A stretch of 60,641 nt of DNA from positions 92,990-153,630 of the forward strand of contig NZ_MCGQ01000001.1 of the NCBI RefSeq assembly GCF_002242805.1. Direction: 5' to 3'. Of this stretch, positions 1 through 9,665 are shown piece by piece (positions within the stretch are counted from its first letter, which is position 1; every line of letters begins with the position of its first letter). Made by a program: the position numbers and the translations under genes. Below the pieces are notes generated by a model, which had not been told where the DNA came from, searched no databases, and saw only the letters and a list, made by a program, of their open reading frames with translations. The stretch is from Streptomyces diastatochromogenes (lineage in GTDB: Bacteria > Actinomycetota > Actinomycetes > Streptomycetales > Streptomycetaceae).

Positions 1-195
1 CGGGCCCTGCCGCCGGTCGCCCGCGCGGTGTCCTCGAACCCGGACGCGTACGACTACCTGGCCGAGTCCATCCGCGCCTGGCCCGACCAGCCCGCCCTCG
101 CCGAACGGCTGCGCAAGGCGGGCTGGTCGAAGGTGGCCTGGCGCAACCTGAGCGGCGGGATCGTGGCCCTGCACCGGGGCTTCAAGATTCCGTAG
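1..195 (+). CDS. menG: Demethylmenaquinone methyltransferase, C-terminal part (cut by window start)
   Basis: The first 64 codons read open and end with TAG at 193. The tail carries the conserved ending of the UbiE/MenG family: an aromatic-rich stretch, a 'SIRAWPDQ' helix, then '[12 protein letters not shown]'. That family C-methylates demethylmenaquinone with S-adenosylmethionine in the last step of menaquinone synthesis. The SAM-binding N-terminal part lies outside the window. The gene is convergent with the LuxR-type regulator that ends at 453. Family assignment rests on the tail only but the motif is distinctive. Confidence 0.85.
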   Translation, partial: RALPPVARAVSSNPDAYDYLAESIRAWPDQPALAERLRKAGWSKVAWRNLSGGIVALHRGFKIP

Positions 196-452
196 CGCTT
201 CTAGGGCCGCTTCGTCGCCGGCAGGCAGCCGAGCGGCGTCGGCTTTCGAGGTGCCCAACCGCGAGCGCGCCGTTCACGCACACCGGGCGGTGCTCGTGGC
301 GCTGCCCGACGGCGAGGCGCCCTCGGTCGAGGCGGGCAGCCTCCCTTGTGTCGCCCAGCCGCTAGTCAGCGCGGGTCTACTTGGGGAATCAAGCCGAGCA
401 ACTCTGTCCCCATCCCGAGCAGCCCGTTCTCTGACGTGGGCCACCCGGCCGT

Positions 453-3329
453 TCAGTCCTGTGCCGGGGCCATGCCCCAGGAGGGGTCCTCGCGGAAACG
501 CGCGGCCAGTTCGCTGCGGGACCGGATGCCGAGCTTGGCGTAGATGTGCGTCAGGTGGTACTGCACGGTCTTGACGGAGATGAACAGCTCAACAGCGGTC
601 TCCTGGTTGCTCGCCCCACCCGCGACGAGCCGGGCCACAGCCTGTTCCTGAGCAGTGAGGCGGGACATGTCCGCCGTGCCGCGGGGCGCGTGGAGGCCGC
701 CCGCCTTGAGTTCCCGGTCGCACCGCTCCACATACGTTTCGGCCCCCAGGGCCAGGTACGCGTCGCGCGCGTTCTTGAGGACGATGTCCGCCTCCTTGCG
801 CTTGCCCGCACGGCGCAGGGACTGACCGTAGGCGAAGTTCACGCGGGCGCGGTCGTAGGGCAGAGGCAGGCGGTCGAGATGGGCCAAGGCCTGCTCGAAC
901 TCCTTGCGGGCGGCGTCGATATCGCCGCGTGCGGCGGAGATCCGCCCGCGGACCAGGCCCAGGCGAGCCTGGGTGGAGTGATGCCCCCGCTGTACGGCCA
1001 GTTCTTCGTGCGGGGTGAGAAACGCATCCGCCTGATCGACGCGGCCACTCATCACGAGGGCGTTGCCGTACACGTCCTGCCAGGGCCAGAAACCGGGCTC
1101 GTCGATCCACTGCCGCGACGCCAGCTGGAGCACGGGAGCCAGCGCCTCGACGGCCCTCTCGTAGTCGCCTCGTGCCTCGGCGACATGGGCACGTGCCAAG
1201 CACGCCGGTACCAGCATGATCTCGTAGTGGTGCAGCTCGGCGGTGGCCTCGTTGAGGTGGTGATCAGCCTTCTCCCAGTCCCCTCGCAGGGCGTGGATCT
1301 GCGCACCGGTCCAGTGGACCAAAGGGCGGACAAATTCGATACGCGCCTCACCGAGGCGGCTGGCCGCGCGGTCCACGCTCTCGACGGCCTCCTGCCATGC
1401 ACCCAGCGCGAACTGGGTTCGAGCCAGCCAGCCCTGGGCCCACAGCGAGATGCGCGTGGAGCCCATGCGGTAGCCGGTGGGAACCGCCGCTTCGAGTCGG
1501 CGACGCGCGGTCTCGGGGGCGTCCCGGGCCAAGTCCACCCAGCCGCGGCCGAGCTGGAACCGCTGGGACTGCGCGCTGGCAGGCATGTCGGCTGCGGCTG
1601 CCTCGTATTGAGCGGCTGCCTCGTCCGGACGCCCGATGGCGGCCAGCCCGATGCCGAGAACCGCCTTGGACTCGACCACGGACGGATCGGACGGATCTGC
1701 CATTTCGATGGCGCGACGGGCCCAGGCCACCAGCTCTGAGGCGTCGCAGCGCCCCAGAGCGTGCAGGACGCGACGCTGGCAGATCTTCGCCGTCAGGTCA
1801 GGCCGCTCTTGTGGGTCACAGCGTGTCCAGGCCCGGCTGAGGAAGGTGTCCGCCTCGGAGGGACGACCGCGCATGATGGCCAGATAGCCGAGGACTGCGT
1901 CACGCAGCGTCCCGGACGGGAAGCTCTCCAGCTCAGCGGCGAAGACCGCAGCCTGCGGAACATCCCCGGCGCCGATGAGAGCGTCGACGGCACGCAGCAT
2001 CCGATCCTGGCGCGCGGGCCGGGACGGGCTCAAGCGACTGGCCCTGATCAGTACGTCGGCCGCCGCGCCCCACTCGCCGGCGGACGCCCGGTCACTCGCG
2101 TGCCGGTCGAGTTCGTTGGCAAGCCCGGCGTCCGGTCCCGTGGCGGCAGCCACCTCGTGCAACAGGCGCCGGCCCGGGTCCTCCGCACTCCGTGCGGCCA
2201 GGCGATGCAGCTCCCGGCGCCTGGTCAGCCCTATGCCGGTGAGCACCGCGGCCTTCACCAGGGGGTGCGTGAAGGACAACAGGACGCGGCCCGGATCGAT
2301 CGTGGCTCTCAGCAGTCCCGCCGCCTGTGCCTCGTCCACCGCCGGCAAGGCGTCACCGATGCCTGCCACTGGGTCGGCCTCGGTCAGCGGTACGTCGTCC
2401 GGGAGGACGGAGCAGGCTTCCACCAGCGCCCGAGTGGATTCGCCACAGCGTGCGAGCCGGTGTCGTACGGCCGCCGCGTAACGGGCCGGTGCAGGCAGAA
2501 GCGGTTGCCAGTCGTGCCAGGTGTCCCGTGGCAGTTCACGCAGCAGCTCGCCGGCGTACCGGGGATTTCCCAGGGTGTGCAGGGACAGCCTTCGGGACGC
2601 TGGGAGATCCAGCTGGACACCCTGGCTGAGCCCGGCCAACTCCTGCATTTCCGTGGCACCGAACGGCGCCAGTCGCAGGGCTTCGTCCCGCCAGTTGTCC
2701 AGGATCGCCAGGGCTCTCAGCGCCTCGAGGAGCGGCGCGTGGACTGCTCCTGTGGGTTGCGCGGCTTGTTCGGGCAGTTGGTACGGCGCCTGTGCCTCAA
2801 AAGGATCCTGCAACTCGAACGGGTCGTCCCGGGCGATCAGCAGGACAAGGATCCGCTCCGTCGTCATACGGCGGACGGCGGAGTCGATCGCCTGCAGGCT
2901 CTCCGCGTCGGCCCAGTGGGCATCCTCGACTACTGCCACCAGGGGCCGCTCCCGCTGTGCGTCTGCCCAGATCCGACCCAACTGCTCCGCAGCATGGAGC
3001 ACCGGCTGCCGGTCCTCAGGGGCGGGCGCGGAGAAATCCGTTCCGGCTGCCTGCGCCAGCTGCCTCACCACGCCGAACGTCAGCCCGGACTCCCACGGCA
3101 CCCCCCTGCTCCGCAGGACGCTGAGAGATTCCCCGCCCGGGGAGCTTGCGCCTGCTGCATGCCTCCGCAGCACATGGTCGGCGAGAAGCGTCTTTCCCAT
3201 CCCCGCGGGGCCTTGGATCAGCACGATGGAAGCCCGGCCGCCGGAGGCGACGCCGAGCTTGCGGGCCAGGGCAGCGGCCTCTTCGACCCGACCGATCATG
3301 GTGCTGTGCTGTTCGGAATGGTTGGTCAT
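453..3329 (-). CDS. Large ATP-binding LuxR-family (LAL) transcriptional regulator
   Basis: A 958-residue protein begins at an ATG that overlaps the stop of the upstream phosphatase gene (ATGA), so translation is probably coupled; longer in-frame extensions run back into that gene and are rejected. A Walker A loop, GPAGMGKT, is at residues 40-47 and a Walker B-like 'VAVVEDAHWAD' lies about 90 residues later. A long helical TPR-like middle follows. The C-terminus is a LuxR helix-turn-helix starting 'LTAQEQAVARLVAGGASN' with 'SVKTVQYHL' as the recognition helix. Size and layout match the LAL/MalT class, which bind ATP and a small effector and activate transcription. Target and effector are unknown. 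Confidence 0.92.
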   Translation of the reverse strand: MTNHSEQHSTMIGRVEEAAALARKLGVASGGRASIVLIQGPAGMGKTLLADHVLRRHAAGASSPGGESLSVLRSRGVPWESGLTFGVVRQLAQAAGTDFSAPAPEDRQPVLHAAEQLGRIWADAQRERPLVAVVEDAHWADAESLQAIDSAVRRMTTERILVLLIARDDPFELQDPFEAQAPYQLPEQAAQPTGAVHAPLLEALRALAILDNWRDEALRLAPFGATEMQELAGLSQGVQLDLPASRRLSLHTLGNPRYAGELLRELPRDTWHDWQPLLPAPARYAAAVRHRLARCGESTRALVEACSVLPDDVPLTEADPVAGIGDALPAVDEAQAAGLLRATIDPGRVLLSFTHPLVKAAVLTGIGLTRRRELHRLAARSAEDPGRRLLHEVAAATGPDAGLANELDRHASDRASAGEWGAAADVLIRASRLSPSRPARQDRMLRAVDALIGAGDVPQAAVFAAELESFPSGTLRDAVLGYLAIMRGRPSEADTFLSRAWTRCDPQERPDLTAKICQRRVLHALGRCDASELVAWARRAIEMADPSDPSVVESKAVLGIGLAAIGRPDEAAAQYEAAAADMPASAQSQRFQLGRGWVDLARDAPETARRRLEAAVPTGYRMGSTRISLWAQGWLARTQFALGAWQEAVESVDRAASRLGEARIEFVRPLVHWTGAQIHALRGDWEKADHHLNEATAELHHYEIMLVPACLARAHVAEARGDYERAVEALAPVLQLASRQWIDEPGFWPWQDVYGNALVMSGRVDQADAFLTPHEELAVQRGHHSTQARLGLVRGRISAARGDIDAARKEFEQALAHLDRLPLPYDRARVNFAYGQSLRRAGKRKEADIVLKNARDAYLALGAETYVERCDRELKAGGLHAPRGTADMSRLTAQEQAVARLVAGGASNQETAVELFISVKTVQYHLTHIYAKLGIRSRSELAARFREDPSWGMAPAQD

Positions 3330-5740
3330 AGACGAGTGAGGTCCTGTTCGGCCCAGATGGTCTTGCCCTGGCGGGCATGGCGGGTGCCCCACCGCTGGGC
3401 GAACTGGGCGACGAGCAGCAGACCACGTCCGCCCTCGTCGAAAACACGGGCCCGGCGCAGGTGAGGGGATGTGCTGCTCGCGTCGGAGACCTCGCAGATG
3501 AGGCTGCGTCGGTCGTGGATGAGCCGGAACTGGATGGGGGGCTCTCCGTAGCGGATGGCATTGGTGACCAGCTCGCTGACCACGAGTTCCGTGATGAAGG
3601 CCGCGTCCTCCAACCCCCATGCGCTCAGCTGTCGGGAGGCGTTCTGCCGCATCCGGGCGACGACCGCCGGATCGGAAGGCACGTCCCAGGCGGCCACCTG
3701 GTCAGCTCCCAGCGCACGGGTGCGCACGAGGAGCAGGGCGACGTCGTCGTCGGGCGGCTCGGACAGCAGGTCGGCGAAGATGGCGTCGCAGGCCGCTTCC
3801 AGAGACTGAACGGGGCCGCTGAGCACTCGGCGCAGCGCGGCCAGCCCTTCGTCAGGATCACGGCCGCGCGCCTGGACGAGACCATCGGTGTAGAGGGCCA
3901 GCAGGCTGCCCTCGGGCAGCTCCACTTCAACGGACTCAAAGGGCAGGCCCCCGAGCCCCAACGGGGGGCCAACGGGGATGTCGACGACGTCTGCCGTGCC
4001 GTTCGGTCGCTTCACAACGGGAAGCGGATGGCCCGCACGGGCGAAGGTGCAGCGGCGAGAGGCGGGGTCATAGACGGCGTAGAGGCAGGTCGCGGCCATG
4101 CCCCCGGTGATCTGCGGGTCGGAGGCTGCGCCGCCGGATTCGGCGGTCAGCGGGATGACCACGTCGTCCAGGTGGGTGAGCAGTTCCTCCGGCGGCAGGT
4201 CGATGTCGGCGAGGGTGCGCATCGCTGTGCGCAGTCGGGCCATGGCCACGGATGCCTGGATGCCGTGGCCGACGACGTCACCGATGACCAGGGCGACGCG
4301 GGCTCCGGAGAGTGGTACGGCGTCGAACCAGTCCCCACCGACGCCGGCCGGGGAGCCTGCGGGAAGGTAGCGGGAGGCGATCTCGATGGCCGAGTGGTCG
4401 GGCAGGCCGAGCGGAAGCAGGCTGCGTTGCAAGGTCTCCGCTGTCGTGTGCTCACGGGCGTAGCGACGGGCGTTGTCGATACAAACGGCCGCGTGGGCGG
4501 CGATCTCCTCAGCCAGGATCAGATCCTCCTCCTCGAAGGGTTCTGGGCGTCGGATGCGGAGGAAGGCGATGAAACCGAGCGTGTTCCCACGGGCCTCCAT
4601 GGGTGCCAGCAGAGCCGAATGGACTCCGGCGGCTCGCAGCCGCTCGACGCGGGCGGGATCGTATGCCTTCCACGAGGCGAAGGCCGCATCCGTCAGCTCC
4701 AGAATCACGGGCCGACCTGCGGCAAGGCATTCGGCGGCGGGAGAAAAGGCGGGGTAGGTCGCCACGTCGCCAGGCGCCACACCGGATTCCGGCGCGCCTT
4801 CCAGAGTGGATCGCAGGGCGACGCGACGCAGAGTGACCGGTCCGCTCTCCACTCGGCCGGGCGGTTCGTTGCCGGCCTCGATACCGACGAACAGATCCAC
4901 CGATGTGGAGTCGGCGAACCGCGGGACGGTCACGTCGACCAGTTGCTGTGCGACACGGGTCATGTCCAGGCTGGTACCAATACGGTTGCTTACCTCGTTG
5001 AGCAGCAGCAGGCGCTCCCGGGCCTCGTATTCCCTGGTGATGTCCCGGGCGGCGAAGCACACACCGCGCGTCTGGCCGGCTGCGTCCCGCAAGGGGGCAA
5101 GGACGATCGACCAGGGGTGATGGCGTCTCTCACTCGGAAGGCTCGCGAAGGTGTCCACGTACTGCCGCTCGCCGCTCCGCAGGACCTCGCGCATGGCGCG
5201 CTCGAATGCCTCGACCTCGGGGGCCGGGTTGCACTCGGGGGCGCGCAGTCCTCGCATTTGATCGCTGGTGAGGCCGAGTGCATGCTCCATGTCCGCGTTC
5301 CCCACGACAACCCGCAGGTCCGCGTCGAACACGCCAAGAAGACCGGGCATGTGCTCGAACCCCCACTCCAGCAGCGAGTCGGCATCCTCCACCTGGTGCG
5401 CTGCACCCCACACCAGCAGCCAGTCGACACCCCACGCCTGAACCCGACGGTTCGCCACCAGCTCTCCCGGCACCTGGTGCCCGTCCCGGTGCCGCAGGCC
5501 CACCTTGCCGCTCCAGCTCTGCCGCCCGGCCAGGACGCGCCAGGCCTCGTCCGGATCGCCCGAAACGAGCAGATCGCACACGGCCCGTCCGAGGACGTCC
5601 TCGCCGTCGTAGCCGAGCAGGCGTCGGGCCCCCTCGCTCCATCCTGTGAGGATCCCGCGCTCATCGGCGACAGCTGCGGGGATGTCGACCCCCGCCAGGG
5701 CGTTCTCGGTGAGCCCTCTGGTCCCGCGGAACCGCGTCAT
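3326..5740 (-). CDS. PAS-PAS-GAF-SpoIIE phosphatase-HATPase multidomain sensor
   Basis: This 804-residue protein has an N-terminal PAS domain (about 10-80), a second PAS (about 120-240), a GAF domain (about 250-430), a PP2C-type SpoIIE phosphatase (about 440-650, with 'GGDWFDAVPL', 'IGDVVGHG' and 'LALYTDGLVQARG' metal-site motifs) and an RsbW-like HATPase at the C-terminus ('ELVVSELVTNAIRYG'). Such proteins dephosphorylate anti-anti-sigma factors and may bind anti-sigma partners in one chain. The stop overlaps the start of the LAL regulator by ATGA, so the two products are probably made together. GGGAG lies before the ATG. The sensory ligand cannot be told from sequence. Confidence 0.93.
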   Translation of the reverse strand: MTRFRGTRGLTENALAGVDIPAAVADERGILTGWSEGARRLLGYDGEDVLGRAVCDLLVSGDPDEAWRVLAGRQSWSGKVGLRHRDGHQVPGELVANRRVQAWGVDWLLVWGAAHQVEDADSLLEWGFEHMPGLLGVFDADLRVVVGNADMEHALGLTSDQMRGLRAPECNPAPEVEAFERAMREVLRSGERQYVDTFASLPSERRHHPWSIVLAPLRDAAGQTRGVCFAARDITREYEARERLLLLNEVSNRIGTSLDMTRVAQQLVDVTVPRFADSTSVDLFVGIEAGNEPPGRVESGPVTLRRVALRSTLEGAPESGVAPGDVATYPAFSPAAECLAAGRPVILELTDAAFASWKAYDPARVERLRAAGVHSALLAPMEARGNTLGFIAFLRIRRPEPFEEEDLILAEEIAAHAAVCIDNARRYAREHTTAETLQRSLLPLGLPDHSAIEIASRYLPAGSPAGVGGDWFDAVPLSGARVALVIGDVVGHGIQASVAMARLRTAMRTLADIDLPPEELLTHLDDVVIPLTAESGGAASDPQITGGMAATCLYAVYDPASRRCTFARAGHPLPVVKRPNGTADVVDIPVGPPLGLGGLPFESVEVELPEGSLLALYTDGLVQARGRDPDEGLAALRRVLSGPVQSLEAACDAIFADLLSEPPDDDVALLLVRTRALGADQVAAWDVPSDPAVVARMRQNASRQLSAWGLEDAAFITELVVSELVTNAIRYGEPPIQFRLIHDRRSLICEVSDASSTSPHLRRARVFDEGGRGLLLVAQFAQRWGTRHARQGKTIWAEQDLTRL

Positions 5741-5913
5741 CGCTGCTCATCTCCCGTCGGGAGCGACGTTGCCCGCCACCCCCATGAAACCGCTCGGCTG
5801 ATCGAACCGCCACTGACTCAGCCACGGCGGCGAGAGGTCCGACCTCAGTGGCCCCGTTCGAGCTACTTCTGGAGGCGGCGGGAGAGTGAGCGTCGTACCC
5901 GACGTGCGCGGAG

Positions 5914-7572
5914 CTACTCGGGGGACTTCTCGTAGACCTTGGCACCCTTGAAGTAGGTGTACTCGACCTGCGTCTGGTGGATCTCGCCCGGCTCGACGTC
6001 GAACAGGTTGTGGTTCAGCACGACGAAGTCGGCGGACAGCCCGGTGCGGATCGCGCCCGTGGTGTCACCCAGTCCCATGGCCTTGGCGGGGTTGCTGGTG
6101 AAGGCGGCGATGGCCTCGGGCAGCGACAGTCGCTGGGCGAGTCCCAGCTCCCCGGGAACCGCCGGATCCGGGTTGGCACGGGTGACGAGCGTCTCCATGC
6201 CCAGCCACGGATTGGGCAGCGGCACCACGGGCCAGTCCGAACCCGCGGCGAGCACGGCGCCGCTGTCCACCAGGTCCTTGCAAGGGAAGCTGCGCTCAAC
6301 CACCTCCTGCGGGACCTGTTCGGCGGTGATGTCGATGATGACGCTGGGGAACCACATGTACGGAGAGGCATCCGCGACGACGTTCAGTTCGGCGAATCGG
6401 GGAACGTCGTCGGGGTGGACGTTGATCACGTGGGCGATCTGGAAGATCGGTCCGTCACCGAGGGCCTTGCGGACTGTCTCGATCGCGTCGAGCGCCAGAC
6501 GTACGGAGCCGTCGCCCGTAGAGTGCAGCTTCGCGCCGAGTCCGAGCTCGTAACAGCGCTTGAGCGTCTTCACCAGGTCGTCGTGCGACCAGTACGACTC
6601 GCCCTTGAAGTCCGGGTCCTCGTGGTCCCCGTGGCAGATGTAGGGGGTCAGCAGGGCGGACGTACGCGTCATCGGGACGCCGTCGAGGAACAGCTTGACG
6701 AAGTCGGGCCGGACATGGGGACGCCGGTAGGACCCGCCGACCGCGTAGAGCTCCTCGCCGACCGCGCCCTCCTCGAAGAACGTCCGGGAGGGCATGGAGC
6801 CCACCACCCAGGCCGTCATCTCGCCGCTGTCGTCGAGGCCGGCCAGCGCACGGAGACTGTGCTCCAGGGTGCCGGCGTCCTGAGCGGCGGTGATACCGAA
6901 GGAGTTCACCATACGCAGTGCGGTCTTGAAGGCGACCCTGAGCCGTTCCTCCGGGTTCTCGATGGAGGCGTTCATCGCGTCCTCGACCACCTTGGACGCC
7001 ATCTCCAGCAGGACCCCGGTGAGGCGCCCGTCAGCGTCGCGCACGTAGGTGCCGTCCTCCGGGTCGGGTGTGTCCGCCCCGACTCCGATGAGCTCGAGGG
7101 CGCGCGAATTGACCCACCGATTGTGCATGGAATCGTCGCGCAGGATCACCGGATGGCCGCCGCTGGCCTCGTCGAACGCCGCCAGGTACCCACCCTTGGA
7201 AACGTCCGCGAGGACGGAGCTGGTGATGGTCCCGCCGACGATCCACTCGTCGGGCCCGAGCTCGGCGGCCCTGTCCCTCACCTTGGCCAGGATGTCGTCG
7301 AGTGTGTCCGTGGGCAGCAGACCCAGCTCGTGCGCGATCTTGCTGCCGCCGTAGCCGAGGTGTGTGTGGACGTCGCACAAGCCGGGCATCACCATGCGCC
7401 CGCCGGCGTCGAGCACTTTCGTTCCGGGGGTGGCCAGGGCCCGGACCTCGTCCGCGCTTCCGACCGCGATGATGTCGCCACCGGCGACCGCGAAAGCCTC
7501 GGCCCATTCCCGGGCTGGATCACAGGTGTAGACGGCTGCGTTCGTGACGATCAGATCCGCGCGCTGGCTCAT
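5914..7572 (-). CDS. YtcJ-type amidohydrolase (amidohydrolase 3 family)
   Basis: The ATG at 7572 is chosen because GGAGG lies 7 bases upstream; an in-frame ATG 6 codons earlier lacks a site. The 552-residue protein has the metal-binding HxH after the first strand (H69 and H71 in 'CDVHTHLG'), a KxH-type middle ('LGAKLHSTGDGSV') and the late 'AAGSDWPV' Asp motif of the YtcJ / N-substituted formamide deformylase group. These enzymes hydrolyse C-N bonds of N-acyl, N-formyl or exocyclic amides using one or two metals. It follows the kinase gene by 76 bases on the same strand and is probably cotranscribed. Substrate is not predictable. Confidence 0.9.
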   Translation of the reverse strand: MSQRADLIVTNAAVYTCDPAREWAEAFAVAGGDIIAVGSADEVRALATPGTKVLDAGGRMVMPGLCDVHTHLGYGGSKIAHELGLLPTDTLDDILAKVRDRAAELGPDEWIVGGTITSSVLADVSKGGYLAAFDEASGGHPVILRDDSMHNRWVNSRALELIGVGADTPDPEDGTYVRDADGRLTGVLLEMASKVVEDAMNASIENPEERLRVAFKTALRMVNSFGITAAQDAGTLEHSLRALAGLDDSGEMTAWVVGSMPSRTFFEEGAVGEELYAVGGSYRRPHVRPDFVKLFLDGVPMTRTSALLTPYICHGDHEDPDFKGESYWSHDDLVKTLKRCYELGLGAKLHSTGDGSVRLALDAIETVRKALGDGPIFQIAHVINVHPDDVPRFAELNVVADASPYMWFPSVIIDITAEQVPQEVVERSFPCKDLVDSGAVLAAGSDWPVVPLPNPWLGMETLVTRANPDPAVPGELGLAQRLSLPEAIAAFTSNPAKAMGLGDTTGAIRTGLSADFVVLNHNLFDVEPGEIHQTQVEYTYFKGAKVYEKSPE

Positions 7573-7648
7573 GACGGTGCCTCCGGGCACAAGAAGAAAG
7601 TAAGGGGAGGAGGGAGGGAAAGGAGCGGGGGGTCTGGCTGAGGAAGGG

Positions 7649-8659
7649 TTACTGCGAAACGGCCGACGCGACGAGTTCCGCCGCGAGTTCTACGACCAGG
7701 GGCCGCAGGTGCTCGAAGATGAAGTCGGACGTCTCGTCGCCGATCCTGTCGGCCGCCCAGGCGAGATACGTCAGCCCGCGCGCCAGCAGCATGGGCCGCC
7801 ACAGCTTGAGGTCTTCCGCGCTCAGCGGCCTGACCGTCTGGTAGCCGGCGAAGAGGGCCGACACGACGTCGTCGAAGCGCGGATGCGGAAGGTAGAAGAA
7901 GGCCGCGGTCGCGAGATCGAAGAGGTAGTAGCCCTCACCGCTGTCGTCGAAGTCGATGAGGGTCATCCGGCCGACCCGGACGAGTACGTTCTCTGGCGTG
8001 ACGTCGGCGTGGATCTGCCCGTAGCGGTCGGGGGCCTTGCCATAAACGCCCAGCTCGGTGCCGAGCCACGCCATCGCCCGATCGACGGTTTCACGTCCGG
8101 CCGCCCCGTCGTGGAAGGCACGGCGCGGGTCGCCCCAGACGGCGCGGGCGCCGCCGACCACTCCGGCCGCGTCCCACGCCGGCCGCACAGACGGCGTCTG
8201 CCGCTGCAGCGTGGACGCCTTCTGGTGCAGCTCGGCGATGAGGACGCCGAGTGCGTGGAAGTCGGCGGGATCCACGATGGCTTCGCCGGTGAAGGCCGAC
8301 ACGACGTCACCGAGAGGCTCGGCATCGGCGACCCATTCGAGCACGTCCACCTGGTGCACGTCCCCGTGCTCATCCGCGACCCGGGAGAAGGGCTCACCCT
8401 TCGCCGTGAAGCGAGGGCGGGGGACCGAGACGCCTCCCTCCGCGAGGGCGGCGAGCAGGTCGAGCTCCTCGAGGATCTCGGCATCGGTGCGATAACCGCT
8501 GCGGTGCAGGCGCAGGGCGTAGCTGCCGCTCTCCGCCTCGACCTTGAAGACGTAGTTCTCGCGGTACTTCACGAAGGTGAGAACCGCGTCCTGCTCGATG
8601 CCGTACTGGGCCAGTGCATGAACCGCGACTCTCTGCGCGGTCTCGACGTCGGTGATCAT
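7649..8659 (-). CDS. APH-fold small-molecule kinase (aminoglycoside phosphotransferase family)
   Basis: A 336-residue kinase with the APH signature 'HADVTPENVLV' (catalytic Asp and Asn) and 'LIDFDDSG' (metal Asp). The N-lobe has 'NYVFKVEAESGSYALRL', close to homoserine kinase-II / choline kinase-like enzymes. The ATG at 8659 is preceded by GAGAGGA. It heads an apparent operon with the amidohydrolase at 5914. A class III aminotransferase of the phospho-lyase kind lies nearby, and in known systems (hydroxylysine kinase with phosphohydroxylysine phospho-lyase; phosphoethanolamine phospho-lyase) such kinases feed these lyases. Phosphorylation of an amino alcohol or hydroxy amino acid is therefore inferred. 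Antibiotic inactivation is possible but less favoured by the context. Confidence 0.85.
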   Translation of the reverse strand: MITDVETAQRVAVHALAQYGIEQDAVLTFVKYRENYVFKVEAESGSYALRLHRSGYRTDAEILEELDLLAALAEGGVSVPRPRFTAKGEPFSRVADEHGDVHQVDVLEWVADAEPLGDVVSAFTGEAIVDPADFHALGVLIAELHQKASTLQRQTPSVRPAWDAAGVVGGARAVWGDPRRAFHDGAAGRETVDRAMAWLGTELGVYGKAPDRYGQIHADVTPENVLVRVGRMTLIDFDDSGEGYYLFDLATAAFFYLPHPRFDDVVSALFAGYQTVRPLSAEDLKLWRPMLLARGLTYLAWAADRIGDETSDFIFEHLRPLVVELAAELVASAVSQ

Positions 8660-8830
8660 GCTCGGGGTTGTCCTCTCAGGTGCGATGAGGAGCGAGGAGC
8701 TGTCTCTGCCGACAGGGGGCTCGTTGCACCGTTCGGACGACGGCGCCGACGCCCGGGAGCGGCAGGTCCTCGATGTGAGCGGCGGCTTCGCACCCGGGTG
8801 ATCCGAGGGACGCGGCGCCTGCTCAGGGGA

Positions 8831-8892
8831 GTATTCGCAGCGCGCCAACCCGAAGTCAATACTTCACGAAAAAATATTGAACCCTTCGTTCA
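8831..8892 (-). promoter_or_regulatory. Promoter and upstream operator of the kinase-amidohydrolase operon
   Basis: Read on the minus strand: palindrome TGAAC-GAAGG-GTTCA (8878-8892), one A, 17 bases, TTGACT (-35, 8854-8859), 17 bases, GAATAC (-10, 8831-8836). The same layout and spacing occur before the aminotransferase and the SDR/permease operon. The site sits upstream of the -35, as expected for an activator, or for repression by looping. Confidence 0.6.
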
Positions 8893-8897
8893 GGGTT
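8880..8897 (-). terminator. Hairpin terminator after the TetR gene
   Basis: AACCCT-6 nt-AGGGTT lies directly after the TetR stop and is followed on the minus strand by a run of T. It overlaps the TGAAC-N5-GTTCA operator, so one sequence may serve both as terminator of the regulator and as control site of the next operon. Confidence 0.5.
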
Positions 8898-8900
8898 TTT

Positions 8901-9518
8901 TCAGAGGTTGCTGACGAGAGCTTCCATCGCATCGAGCATCTCCGCGGGCTCGACCTGCTCCCGCGCGATGTCGGACAGAGCCGTCCGCATGGCACCCACC
9001 AGCAGTTCGGCTATCGCCGCCGGCGATGCCTTCGTCTTCACCACGCCGGCCTGCTGAGCGGCCGCGAGGTCCGCGGTCATCAGGTCGGCACACACCCTCG
9101 ACGCGTGGCCGCGCACCGGATTGAGCGCTTGGTCGAGTGCTGGGTCGTCGATCGAGTAGAGGCGGCCGATCAGCGGCCGCTGGCCGATGTCCATGAGCGC
9201 CCCGGCCATGGCGAGGATCCGGACGCGGTGATCGCCGTCCTCGGCGTAGATCGCCGAGGCTTTCTCGATCATCTCCTGGTTGACTTCCTCGTACAGCTCG
9301 CGGAACAGCTCCTCGCGACCCTGCGGGAAGTAGGTGTACAGGGTGACCTTCGAGGCGCCCGCGCGGGCTGCGATGTTCTCGACGGTCGCCGATCCGTATC
9401 CGGATTCGGCGAAGACCTCCAGAGCTGCGTCCAGCAGCTCCCGCCGTGTCCTCAGCCGGTTGCGCTCGCGCAGCGACAGCGGGGCGGGGCGCTTCTCCGA
9501 CTTCGCTTTGCCTGCCAT
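8901..9518 (-). CDS. TetR-family transcriptional regulator
   Basis: The ATG at 9518 has GAGGAG 7 bases upstream. The 205-residue protein starts with a basic segment, then a TetR HTH ('TVENIAARAGASKVTLYTYF', about residues 45-65) and an all-helical ligand domain resembling the TetR_C_7/AefR-like group. It lies between the aminotransferase and the kinase, all on the minus strand. It is a good candidate for the protein that binds the TGAAC-N5-GTTCA sites seen at three promoters, but this is inference; a homologue elsewhere could do so. Confidence 0.9.
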   Translation of the reverse strand: MAGKAKSEKRPAPLSLRERNRLRTRRELLDAALEVFAESGYGSATVENIAARAGASKVTLYTYFPQGREELFRELYEEVNQEMIEKASAIYAEDGDHRVRILAMAGALMDIGQRPLIGRLYSIDDPALDQALNPVRGHASRVCADLMTADLAAAQQAGVVKTKASPAAIAELLVGAMRTALSDIAREQVEPAEMLDAMEALVSNL

Positions 9519-9633
9519 CGGAGAGCTCCTCCTCTTGTTCCGCCGGTCTTCTGAGCTGCCGGTCCTCGGTGATACGACGATACCGGGTGGGCCCGCTCCC
9601 CTGGGGCGCAGTGCCGCGGTGACGAGCCTGTCG

Positions 9634-9665
9634 TTCGTGCTGCCCGCCGTCCGGGGCAGCACGAA
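9634..9665. promoter_or_regulatory. Perfect 12-bp stem hairpin between aminotransferase and TetR genes; rest of 9519-9826 holds no gene
   Basis: TTCGTGCTGCCC-8 nt-GGGCAGCACGAA is a perfect inverted repeat in the 308-base gap. No T run follows on either strand, so it may be an attenuator, an mRNA-stability element or an operator for the TetR gene. No coding remnant is recognisable in the rest of the gap. Confidence 0.5.

Noticed and set aside
3377..5935. An 852-codon open frame opposite the sensor phosphatase
   Set aside because: It is the antisense of a well supported gene and has no recognisable domains; long antisense frames are expected at this GC content.
8880..8897. Treating the hairpin only as a terminator
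   Set aside because: The same palindrome recurs without a terminator context at 23239-23253 and nearly at 11432-11446 with fixed promoter spacing, so a regulatory role is at least as likely.
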